From Litoditis marina (lineage: Eukaryota > Nematoda > Chromadorea > Rhabditida > Rhabditidae), in NCBI GenBank assembly GCA_964036275.1, contig OZ038433.1:50857902-50921901 (forward strand): a stretch of DNA of 64,000 nucleotides, read 5' to 3'. The notes under the pieces were generated by a model. The model saw only the letters and a program-made list of their open reading frames with translations. It was not told the DNA's origin and did not search any database. Position 1 is the first letter of the stretch, and the number at the start of each line of letters is the position of its first letter. Of the stretch, positions 1 through 12,200 are shown piece after piece. A program made the position numbers and the translations under genes.

Positions 1-444
1 CCTGAACGTTTTTGTGGTAACTCGTGTGCACGCTCAAGTGGTTTTATAAGACAAACTTTTTGCTGGAAAAACGGGAATACTCGGATGACTTGTAAATTTA
101 TCCGAAATTCAATTAGTCCCGGATGAAACGCTCTGGATATAATCGCATTGATTACAGTGATTTTCTGATATTCGACGGGTGTTTATCCAGGTAAACGTAT
201 AATCATTGTATATCCCATATATCATTTGCTTTCTCTATTAGTTGCCACCGGACTTTTTTCAGTAAAAGTATTCAGTATTGTCATCTTTGATTGGGTGGCG
301 GTGGAGGCGAAACTTACCACTTTCTTTTTCTCAAATTCTCAACTTGTTCAAGCACTAACTATTCTATCTTGGGACTTTCATTCTTATTCTCACATGCTCG
401 CACCCTATCGCTGTCAAATGTGTTGTAGCCGCATCCACTCCCAC

Positions 445-560
445 AACTCCCGACCAATTGGCCAGCCAATCCTATACGAGAGAGCAGGAGGATCAGAGAG
501 ACACAGACTGTCTGCGTCTCATCGACTCCCATGCTATTTCTCGTTTGTAGCTTGTAGCCA
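445..560. repeat. Foldback-type dispersed repeat, copy 1 (GGCCAATTGG family)
   Basis: Shares the blocks CCAATTGGCCAGCCA, CAGAGAGACRCAGACTGTCT and a GAGAGA-rich core with 59244-59400. The 130-aa open frame across it (226-618) looks like a by-product of the repeat. Confidence 0.45.
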
Positions 561-675
561 GTACCAGAGAATTGGCGACAAAGGTTGCAAATTATATAGC
601 ACAAAGCATGTTAAGTAGTAGTAGTCGATAGTTTTTTTTTGCTGAATCGATTTTTACTAATAACTGCCGTTTCAG

Positions 676-1086
676 TGCCGCGCATGCTGATCGGGAAGAC
701 ATTGCCTTTCAACCGGGCTCGTTTGATCAGTTGGGTGTGAGTTGAATGTTTCGGGAGTACTATATAATCACAGCCCGCAAGTCGATGCCCATTGGTACAT
801 CGCTGGTTACATTAGTGATTTAAGGAAAAGTTTTCAAATAATCTAGCGTCTGTCGTAGACATCAGAAGGGCTTGTCAGTTACATACAAACGATTCTAATT
901 GTTAATGAAACATTCAAATAAGTTTTTAATTACAAAATGTTGGTCATTCATGATAGATTTTAGACAGGCGTTGCCAACCTGCGCTACATTGACCGAAAAG
1001 ACACAGTGAGTTCGATGGATTCGTTTGTGACCGCGACGCCGGCAGACGGGGGAAGTTCGCGCACCCTGAATGATATCACGAAATAG
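676..1086 (+). CDS. C-terminal exons of an unidentified gene (partial)
   Basis: Two exon-like blocks end a gene that enters from the left. The first, 676-734, follows a TTTCAG acceptor and reads PRMLIGKTLPFNRARLISW; its donor is GTGTGA. The second, 964-1086, follows ATTTTAG and reads 40 residues, starting TGVANLRYIDRKDTVSSMDS and ending LNDITK before TAG at 1084-1086. Phases agree (0/0). The second block is clearly more GC-rich than its surroundings. The tail is Ser/Thr-rich with RKDTVSS-like phosphorylatable stretches, as in cytoplasmic tails of membrane proteins, but I do not recognise the family. A stronger alternative donor (GTGAGT at 737) would change the frame and give a short different end. 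No further upstream exon was recognised in 1-675. Confidence 0.45.
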
Positions 1087-1113
1087 GATTAGCTTTATTC
1101 CGCCTCAGATTTC

Positions 1114-1187
1114 GGCAACAGAATAAGTCATTCAAAATTGAAATTCATCAAAATACTTTTACTTTAATGACTTATTCCTGGTACCTC
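1114..1187. repeat. AAGTCATT palindromic MITE, short copy
   Basis: Starts GGCAACAGAATAAGTCATTC and ends AATGACTTATTCCTGGTACC. These ends match the termini of the longer copies at 12651-12861 and 50200-50427, so this is an internally deleted copy. Confidence 0.6.
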
Positions 1188-2372
1188 AGGTTTTCTGGCC
1201 AATTCCTCATCTAGATGTTTATTACTGTTCTAATGATACAGCTTTTCTTCATTTTTGGTTACCGACGGCGACGGTTTACCTGAGAAACGTTAAAAAAAAG
1301 TGATAGATGAAGAATTTTCCAGTTTTCTAGGCCTTTAAAAAAGATCGGAGGGAGCATATGTAAAATAAGTAAATGTTAGTGGAAGTAAAATGTTAACTTT
1401 CCTGTGTTTCAAACAACTTTCCTGTGTTTCAAACAAACAAACATGCCTGACGATAAGTGGATAAAATAAGTATTCTAGTCATTCATGAACACGTTTTGGA
1501 TCACGCTATTTGAGAGAACGTGTACTAACTATTTAGTTGAAATATTATTTAATGTCGAGAGATTTTGTTTATGTATTAAAGTACTCTCCGGTCTTCTTTA
1601 ACTTACAGTAACAAAACAAATGATTGCTCAACTCTGATTTATCTTCTTGCCTTATTATCAAATATAGTTTATGCCAAAATGAGCTTCTCTGTGCTCACAT
1701 ATCTTGCTGTAGTTCTCAATAATTCAGCCCAAAACTTTTCCCGATCAGTATTTTCTTAGTTGTTTACCAGTGAATAGTTTTTCTGTAGTTCTAATAAATG
1801 TGATAATATAGCTAGTCTAGTCGTTCGGTTTGTATGAATAGTTATATAGAATAGAGATTTTTTTATATGTCTTAGTAAAAGTATTTGTTTATATTATTCT
1901 CTTTCCAGTGTTACTCATTTTTCTAATTATCGCTTAGAAAATGTTTTGAAATGTTTAGTTTTGTGTCTGTTTTCGGGTACTTTGTTTATAGTCACATGTA
2001 CGTTAATAATGCTCAACTCAATTTTCACATATTTGAAGTGATTGTCCAACTGTTGATTATGAATATTTAAAGTATGATAGATTATGTAAATGAGGAATGA
2101 TGATCGTTTATGAACAATTGTCCCTGTATTGAAAACATTAATTCCAGACCACTTTTCATCTGATTACATTCAACACTACGTTGTTGCGCTAAAGTCAGGG
2201 TGAAACTTTCACTTAGTGGAAAATTCACTGGGAATAGTTTTTTTCCCGGTGTAGGCTGAAACATTTCCATACTCACTGTACATAGAAAACTAGTTCTTGC
2301 AAACGTATGCATCTAGTCTTTCTCTAAAAGTGCCCGACTGTTTCAGAACGTCTATAATATAGGTGCTCCGAT
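1188..2372. other. AT-rich intergenic DNA
   Basis: No gene, RNA or structured repeat recognised. There is a local tandem duplication of about 18 bases near 1399-1434 (AACTTTCCTGTGTTTCAAAC twice). Confidence 0.5.
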
Positions 2373-2822
2373 GTGTGTGACGTTTTTGTAGCGACTTACT
2401 TCGGTCAACATTTAACACATTATAGCAAACGATCTGACTTTTTATACGTGAACGCTCCAGGCACAAATGACGTTTGTGTATATGAACTTATTGAAGCTCA
2501 CTATGTACTTGTCAAAAACTATTTGACCAATCGCACCCAAAGAGTTGAAATCACTCAGTCATACTCTTCAATCGGAGTAGTAATGTCTAGTTTTCCCCAG
2601 GAAAACTGTTTAGAGCCACTTCTGTTTTTAGTATACATACATGACATTGAAACATCAATTAAAAGTAGTACACTTCTCGTTTATGCGGATGACTATAAGA
2701 TCTTTTTGAACAGTTTCATACCAAATTTTCAGTCGTTTCTTGAAGATGATCTGATAGGAGACAAATCAAACAACAATATCGATTCAATTCTTCACACTTC
2801 ATTAATACAACTGTATATGTAG
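2373..2822 (+). mobile_element. LINE reverse-transcriptase fragment (CR1/Jockey-like)
   Basis: A 149-codon open frame carries the core of a non-LTR reverse transcriptase. KNYLTNRTQRVEI matches the 'syLtnRtq.V' block. SSFPQENCLEPLLFLVYIHD matches the 'GVPQGSvLGPLLFliYinD' block, but with the conserved GVPQGS and GPLLF motifs altered. YADDYKIF (codons at 2682-2705) is the catalytic YADD box. No endonuclease domain, thumb or 3' tail is recognisable nearby, so this is a decayed internal piece with no intact gene. Plus orientation. The clade assignment is inferred from the motif style only. Confidence 0.75.
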
Positions 2823-3123
2823 AAAACCCGTAATTACACGATAGAATGGCAACGTAGTAACCAGTAGGAACACAAAGTCCGGTGAAACGCGTTACACACA
2901 TCAGAATTCGCAAGCGTGCGATGATAAAATGTGCGAATACTGATTATGTATGCTGGGATATCCCAGAATCTCTACCCCATTCTACATTTCTAGCTTTTTG
3001 CATTTTCAGCCAAACCTGTATTTCGTCGGGGTGTATGAGAAGGGAAATAGCGTATATTTGTATAGACGCAGGTTGAATTCTCTATGTTAGGACTTTCGTG
3101 TATTTGGTCTCTCGACACCTATA

Positions 3124-3233
3124 TCTCATCCTGCGTCTCGTCAGACACACACTATTTCTTCGTTCTTAGATCCCGCCGGGATACATGTCACGCGAAATAG
3201 TAAGGCAAAGCGAGAGACGCAGGATGGAATGAA
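3124..3233. repeat. GCGTCTC foldback MITE, copy 1
   Basis: The left arm CTCATCCTGCGTCTCG is mirrored by CGAGAGACGCAGGATGGAAT on the right, around a core with TAGATCCCGCCGGGATACAT and CGCGAAATAG. Same family as 37140-37262, 55214-55376 and 56863-57035. It lies about 65 bases past the stop of the PTR gene, probably in its 3' UTR. Confidence 0.65.
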
Positions 3234-3296
3234 AGTGCGGAAATGTTGCGTATTCTGAGATGATCCACGTTTCACGGGACTTTTCTATTTTAAGTA

Positions 3297-6200
3297 TCAT
3301 GAGGGGAGTACGGCTACAACCGTGGATTGTCTGGTCGAGTAGGAAATCCTGCGGGGTACGGTATCGATTATATTGAAGATGACGGGGACTACCACCAGTC
3401 CGTGCACCATTCCAATGACAACTACCAGTAACATACATTGAGCGAATAGCTGAAAAGGATTCTTTCGAGAAATACAATGTGACAAATAAGATCGGGATTT
3501 CTAATACACGCATGAATATCCGCAAAACCCTCATTGATTAAACTATTTGAGGTTGGGTAGATTGGAAAGATTTGGTTGGTCAACATGCGCGATTTTGATC
3601 TCAAAAGAACATAAAACGCAAAATGAACCCTCAACCACAAGAAGTAGAATATGTTATGAAAGTTATTAAAACGATTCATTCTTGTATTCAATCATTCATT
3701 CGAAAGTATTTCAATCATTTTCCCAATCTGTGACGCTGTTTGTATGACTAAGGGAAATTATATTCACAAGTATTTAACACTTCTTGTTATTCGCTGTAAG
3801 TTCTGAGAACCTAAAATTTGTCATAGATCTCTTGTGGTTACGTTAATCATCATTATTGTTATGTTACTCAAACAGTAGATACTAATGAAATTGGAGAAAA
3901 CATTACGAAACCTACATGAGACATGTGTAGATCGACGAAGAATAAGCTGAGAACACATAGAATAGTGGATATAGATGCCTGTAGAATTGGAAGACCAACG
4001 GCAGATATAGTCTTCTTCAATCGCTCGCTCACCGCTACAGTATCCTTTCCTGTAACAAATTCATTATCTAGTAAAACATGTTCCTTGGATTCAACCTGGG
4101 ACAAGCATGTAACAATAAACAGTCAATGATAATTAAAAACAGGGTTTCATAATGACATTATGAGATACGTGAAACTTAACCTCAGCGAAATGATTCAATC
4201 AACCCTTATATCCCCATGAAATCTGAACCGAAGTTCTTCGCTGAATAAACTTTCTGCTTACGAAAATCTACATGCTCAAAAAACTTTATGTGATAGGAAA
4301 GAAACACAGTTGAGTGTGTCAAGAAGAGTATAAGTATGTAATGTGAAAAGCATTTGCCAATAGTTCTTTCATAAATTGAACAAAATGCTGAACCGCTTCC
4401 AACTAGTTTGGAAATTACAAATGAAGTACCTGTCTGATAATAATGATAACTGATATGGGACGGTATATCGACCGAGAATCCAATAGACATTACTGTAGCA
4501 GACATGAGAATGGGATCCAAGTCCGCACCCAACCAAGCCATCATGCCGAAAACACCTAGAAACATGCAAGTGAATTAGACATAATTTTCAAGTTTAGAAC
4601 ATTCACAAAAGATATCAACTCTGTCCATTCGGTAATTGAATTTACATATATGAAAATTCAACTGAGAATATTTTCGCATAAACTTTTTACAGCCAAAGAC
4701 TTTGTGGATATTCTCTTAGAAATGCATATTGAAACTATATACACAGGACTGTGAAAAACCTCGATCAACTCAGTATTAAACAATCCATTCTTATACATTG
4801 CGCAAAACATTCCGTTAAGTTACTGAGAGCACTGGAGCGAGTTGCCTATCAAAAACACAAATAACAATGTATCCGCTATTTTCCAGAACGGAAATATTAC
4901 GCATAAACAAACCTACTTTTCTATTTTTTCTATAACTTTTTTTCGCAAATTATATAATATTCGTTTAATATTCAATTTAATGAAACATCCATAAACGTAC
5001 CGACACTTGTACTGAGAATGCTGAATGTTGCCACAAAAAGAGTGGATGGATGGGGAATAAACAGAAATGCCACCAGAAACATTGACAGAAAGGTGAAGAC
5101 GGCCGACTGAACGGCGATCGGGACCATGGTTTCGATCAGATCGAGGAACTTCGCGTCCTCCTCGTAGATTGAAACATTCAACTGCGGGTACTGAAAAAGA
5201 GCATTTTGTAAACAGAAAGGTGGAAATGGTTATGAATGGTAAATGGGAATCCAAACAGTGGTGCTGAAGGATGACCCGAATGTTACAAAATATACAATAC
5301 TCGAGTTTGAATGCCGAACCCGCTAGATTCATTGAATAGCACCACACGAATGTTTCACATACACTGTAAGTAAGTAGTTGCATGGTTAGTATCATTAACT
5401 ATGCATTTCCCTATTCATAAATAAACTAAACTGTTCGATTTACACTCAACATTTACTTGCTGACATCATGGTTTCCCCTGTATATATACGCACTACATAA
5501 ACACATCTCGTACATGTACAAATAGAAAAAAACGGCTTACCAAGTCAATTACTTCACATATTCTTCACAAAACAAATCTCCACAAACTTTTATTTCCCAT
5601 TAGAGTTTGGAGAAGTTGGAATCAGAGTCAAAACGAAAACCAACTCTGTCAGCAACAGCTCTCCAACTGTTCAGTAGTTTCGCTCGGTTCGACCAATCTA
5701 CCAATTCTTCTCCGTGAAACGCAGTTGTGAGAAGAAAACTGGTCAGGTTGAAAACACGTCTGTAAATCTTCACTCATGTCAAAGTGTCTTATATGTTTCA
5801 ATCCCAATAATAACCTTTTATTATTGGGATAGGTTTATGTGAACCTGGTTTATGAAAACAAAGATGGAGGGATGAGTTCGAAGAAGCTGTCGGAAGAAAC
5901 TGGATGAGGATCGCTAGAGAAGAGATGCACACTTGGAAAGATAATATGTTGCGGCGAGATGTACAGATTCTGATCCCGTGATAAACTATTGTACTGTATT
6001 GTATTGTATTGTATTGTGAACCTTTAAAACAACTTTGATCCTCTAAAACAATACCGAAATGGAACGAAAAGAGATTTCGGAAAGTTATAACAGTTAACAA
6101 GTCGTTCCATCATCCAGTAGCGAATTATTTTTAAAAGCTGTTCTTCGGTCAAATCAATCAAATATGTACTGTAAATCGGAAATAAATATAAAAACGCACC

Positions 6201-9200
6201 CGTCACTGCTGATCTCGTATTGAATGAAACCATTCCAAAACGCGAACTCCGGCCATTCCAAAAACTGCTTCAATTCGTTTCCCGCCCTTTCAGTTTCTAC
6301 GGCTATTGACGTACTAAAATATTAGGTGAATTCTATATGTAACCGGGTTGTTTGGTAACCTATACATCATGACTCCTTCAAATTCTTAGTGTGACTTTCA
6401 TTGGCTGCTGAGTTGACTTTGGAAATATGAGAATTATGCGATCAGACGTCTAAACACAATGTTTTTTTGATTAGTATTTCAGTGCAATTAGTATTTCGAC
6501 CTCGTCGTATTCAGAAATAGTTGTACTGCTATTTATTGGTCTTTGTTCCGACGATTCTGTTGATTTATTGGTTTAGAACTTCGTATCTTTGTTTCCTCAA
6601 AAGCTCTCGAACCTTCCGTTCTGTGTGAATTCGATGGTATTTTCCGGATCCTCATACTCTTCCGGATAGTCCAACTCGTCGCCCTGGCTCAGGAAGTCCT
6701 CGTAGTCACGCAGCCAGAACTTTGTTGAATAACTGAAAACATATTAAGTTTACATCATAAGTAAAGCAATTGTAAGCCTAATTAATAGATATTCTGATTG
6801 AAAAGTGTCAAAACGATTATTTTGTTTGTGTGAATAGCATTGAAAAAAATGATTTAGTAAGTTTTCTCTGATGATAAAATAACACTGTCGAAAGTATAGA
6901 TTGAAAATCTGGAAACAAACTGCATGCACCCTATTGGAAGTAATTGTAAAAACTCGAAGAGGAATGAACATGTATTACTCGCAAATGAGCTGAATGGCAC
7001 TTATAACAAGTATGAAACATGGACGTGATTTAGAAATAGCCCACCGTCCCAATGAACCTGGCAAAGCCTCAAAATCCTCCACTAGTTTGTGTAGATTCTT
7101 TCGACTGAAAGAAATTAGCTTTTCAATGAAATACTTCATATATGAGTGGGCGTAATATGTTTATTAAAAGTTTTAAAGAAAGCAACACTTTCAAAATTCG
7201 TAGACTAGTCAACTGTGAACAATCGCTAGTTTAGTCCCTGTTTCAATAGAACACTTCTGTGTATTGAGGTAAATATATAAACCTAGAATTCAAAGTAAGT
7301 ATGTTGAAATGAACAATAAATAGGGACATAACACAATAATTGGAGTAAGAAATAATGTTGATTGCCTGTTTGGATCCGAAATATCTCCTGGTGCACCGAC
7401 AAGTATCCAGAATGAACTGTAGTTTGGAGTAATGTACTGGTTTCGTTGTTCGAAGAGCTATAATATACTGACAGTGAAACAGTGAATCAAGGTAACATTA
7501 AGCATTTGATTCACCGTTTGGTTCTTCTTTTTCGTAGAAAAGTATATTGTTTGTATTACACGCGGTCGTTATTGTTTATGTTTCTTCTAGTAAGCCGAAT
7601 AAAAATATGTATGTCACCTGCACTTATATGTGTCGACTTCGACTTAGGAAAAAAGAACAACTTCAACAACTTTCTTCACTCTGTCATCTTTGAAGTCGAT
7701 TTGACATAACTTCCATAGAATATAAATGTAGGCTCACCTTCACAATATGGGAGTTCTTCAGAAAGAGTTTCTCGGGACTCAACTCTGCTTTGATATTGAG
7801 TGCTCCCACAATACTCACATACCTTAACCAGGATCGTTCAATGTTTGATATCGAAAATTGCCAGTTCAACATGGTGTAAAAGTTGTAAATTGCAAACTCA
7901 ATTGAATAAGTTTTTTGTTGTTTAATACTACTTGTGTTTCATTAGGCAAGATTTTCTGGTGGATAAATCAAAGTAAAACGCAAAATGTAAACTAGTTAGA
8001 GAAGATGAAGATCAGATCACACTATTACAAAATTATGGTTAAACAGTATTGACTAACCAGTAAACAGCGAGAATCCCCAATACAGCCGAAGAAATGTACT
8101 TGTCCGAAATAAGTTTACAATAAGTATCCAAAAACCTGAAATGGATCACGATTATTACTAAATAAACCGACACACAAAAAAAAGATTTCCATAAGTCATC
8201 ATCCTCATACTACATTTTCGATATGTGATGTTTTGTGGGCTTTCGTAACTCTTTGAGGGAACCATTGACATTTTTATACTTAAGTTCATCTAGATGTTTC
8301 ACGCCGTTCAGATAAGTGTCGAACGTTTAGGTCAATGATCGAGCATCTTCCATTAATTTCATGTTCCGAAAGTCATGAAACACTGATATTTCCCTGCTGA
8401 AAAGCAAGAAGTGAAATGTGAAACTTTCCACCACTAAATTGATAGATAATAAATAACCCATTTTTACGTATGCGAGGATTATAGAGATAGATAATACTCT
8501 AACAATGTCAATTCAAGAATAAACAATGCTGAAGTTCTCAAAAGTATACTTTACATTTGTTCTATTATAACTATTTTGAATAGTAAAGGTACCCCGTAGC
8601 GTCTCTGTAGTTTGACAAACTATTTTTTTCTGATAAACCACTTTTGGAATGGTACTACAATGTTTTGGAACCAACCTCGAGAATGCGTTTGTCACCGACA
8701 CGTCTTCACTCCTCAACTCGGGTGGAACTTGTTTCTCTGTGATATCCGTTGCCTGAGATGTAGCTGGTCTTTCCATCTCCCTTCTCACTTCATAGCGGCC
8801 GGCGAGGACGAGTAGTGCCGCATATATGGTTAACTGCAGTTGAAGGTTTCAAGTACTATATAGACATGGTGGAGCGTTATAGCATTCAATTCATCACTGG
8901 TTCGCAAACCATTATTCTCATGAAATTCGGATTGAGTCGAACGGTTTTTGAAGGTTTGGGTTATTGAAAAAAGAGAACATTTATGGGGCCGTGCAGAATC
9001 ACATGGCATTATGCATTTTTCGGTGTTTTCTGTTTTTGATTCAATCGTGGAACTTATCCTGGTTCATTAGATAAATGTTATATACTTAAATCCCAAATCG
9101 ATTTCGATACCCAAGTTGGTTTTCGATCTCATTTGAATGTTTCTAAACTTTTATATTTACCTGGAACACGAAATCAATGGTGACTGCCAACGCATTTCCA

Positions 9201-12200
9201 ATGCTGAATAACTGTATTTCGGGGGTCGGGGTCAGGGAGCCGATTCCGAATGCAAGCACGTTAGTTATCGTGGTAATCGCTACCTGGAAAAAGTAAACAC
9301 TGTAGTCGCGTGTAATAATAATAATAATAATAATATTAATAATGATATTAATATATCTTGTTCATTTTTTACAGTTTCTGTTTCAAACCATACCGCAAGC
9401 ACGTTTGTTATAGTTGTGATTGCTACATGGAAATAGAAAACACTGTGATCGCGTGTAATAATGATAATATAAATATTATTTATAATGATAATAATATAAA
9501 TTGTTCATTTCCATTTACAGTTTCTGTTTCAAACCATACCGCAAGCACGTTTGTTATAGTTGTGATTGCAACCTGGAAAGAAAAAACAACACTATACTGT
9601 TAGTCAGTTGCACAGTCACGTAAAACATAATAAACACAGCAGAACTTAGGAACGGTCAATGAAAAAGTGCACGATGCCTCATTAGAATATTAACTTCACG
9701 TAACTGCTCAATTTACTGTTTACTTCTAGTATATAATCACGTATAAGTACGTTTTCAATCAGACTTTCAAAAACTTTTACGAAGTTGTGAAGTTGCTGAT
9801 GTTTTCCAGAATCCTCTGTAACTATGCAGTTTTAGAGAAAGTCTGAATTACCAAAATTAGATCTATTCCCATCTCATTTTTTACCATTTGTCCAAGTGGA
9901 ATGTCATATTTGAAATGTGAAATATCACGTGCGGGTTATATCGAAAACGAACCTATTCTATTCTATTCTATTCTATCCACATTTTAAATATATGTATTAG
10001 CTTAAAGGGACCGTTCCTCTTTAATTTGGATGTTTGAGCTGATTAGTTGATACTGTTCACACTAAAAAACCCAACTCATTCGTATAGGTGTCAACTTCCT
10101 GTCTTGCTCCGTGTTCTCAAAAATGCGGCGCGACCACGCGCACGTACATACACCGCCGAGTTCACCTACGTACAAAATTTTCAAAATGTCCATAAAATTA
10201 CAAAACCATGCTCAAAACATGTCAAAATTTACCAATATGAAATCTGAGAAGAAAGATTTGTAAATATCATAAAAACTACAAAGCAATGGTAGAATAAGGA
10301 TTGCTGCATTACAGTAACCCAAATCCTGTTCGCTTCTATTTTGCTCCGTAATAATGGGATTCTTTCCACTCTCTGTACGTAGAGTATGAACTTTCATTTT
10401 AAAACAGAACAAATGACTTTTTTCATTTTTCAAAAATTACCTACATTGCACATTAAAGAGGAACGGTCCCTTTAAATGAACCCTGCGTATTGCTCATAAG
10501 CACGTCATGAGCTATAACCCGGCGTTTCAACACTGTTACTCCGAACATGCCCTGCATTTTACGAAATCGCGATTAGTCGAAACAGTTCAAGAACTGAACG
10601 GTTCGGAAAAATACCGTGTTTTTTAGTCAGAACGCCGAATAATCGATTTGCATTCCCACCATGATGTATTTGTAATAACATTTTCTAACACAACCAGGGA
10701 TGTACTGAGTTCACACACGTGAGTTAGCTAAACGGCCAGATAAGTGCAGCTCAATGTTCCAGGATGCCTATATGATGCCTATAGTAATCAGTGACTTTCA
10801 ATGTACGATAGAAATAAAGTTTATGAACCAAGATTAACACCGCACTGTGCAGTTTGAATAGTTGTTGTTATAAGAATGTGAACTGAACATTTAAAAACTA
10901 GTCCAGAAAAAAAAAACTATTGCAGAAATGGCATTCTTTTTGTATTCTAGAACAAAAGGTATATTTCTAGTACAGAAAATATTATGCATTTTATTGTCAC
11001 GTTCATACATGCTCAGTAAAGGATGAACTCTGATTCTTTCGACTTTGAGTCATAACCATGTCACAGTCCACAGAGAGTTGGGTCATCGCTTAACTTGAAG
11101 TGGTCTATAAATATAGGGTCGAAGATGTTTCAAGCACATCTTTTACTGCGCACATTCTCATTCTAACACATCCATGAGTATTTTTTCTTAATCAACTACC
11201 TACTTATCATTTCCATTTTCAATTTCATGTTCAAATCGTACCGATGGTCCCGTTTCCACCAGTGTTTCTTGTATTCGGTGGCGCACTTCGAGATCGGCGT
11301 CCTCATACTTTTTGCCTCTGGAAAATATATTTCAATCTAAAAACTTTTGTATTGTTCACTTCTAACAAACATGGCTTTCTCAAAACATGGTTTGACTACT
11401 ATAGTTTGAGTGGTTGTGGACAGAAGTTGAGTTGGGGTGTTCAGTAGAAATGTATGCTATTATGTGAAAATAAGTATTTGAATACCGAGAAAAATAATCG
11501 CGAATTTGTATACCGAAATTTGTGCGCCTATGTTACAACAAACAAAAGCCAAACAAGCAAAAGCCTGGGCTAGCAGTAAAACAGCAGCAGCAGCAATTAC
11601 ACTGACACAACATCAAACTGTCTGCGTATCTCTGATCTCAACAGTCTTTAGTGAACATAAAGCTACATTGCGATTTTGTTGCCTGAAAGTGTAGCGACCA
11701 ACTCCAATCTCATGAGCAGTTCATCAACACCTCACGAACTTCTCGCAATCTTCTAGCGATGTAGCAAAGCTATCAATACAACCTCGAAATTGGTTAGTTT
11801 TTTGTCACAATGTGATCTAATCAGATTTCTGAAGTAATGCTAGCGCCCCTGGTTCGTTTCCGCTCAGAATAACCAACTTCATATGAGTAATATCATCAGT
11901 TGAGCGTCAGAGACAACGGAAAAAAAACTTTTGTATACCTAATGTACAAACCACACCAACTTCATGTTTATTCTAACATCGTTTGTTTGCGCTCCAAACC
12001 TCGGTCCTTGCCGTAAAAACCACACATGAAGCAAGCAAGTACACAGTTTCACCACGTGATATTATGTATCAAATACATAATACACGAATGTGTTAAATAG
12101 TTATTGAAATATTAAAATCTACCTGCGCTCAGAAGTAATTCGTTGCCATGCGTTCACCATTAGATACGCATCATCCACGCCAATTGCGAGCACCAAAAAT

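Noticed and set aside
226..618. 130-codon plus-strand frame near the left edge
   Set aside because: It runs through a dispersed foldback repeat shared with 59244-59400, and its shape follows the repeat.
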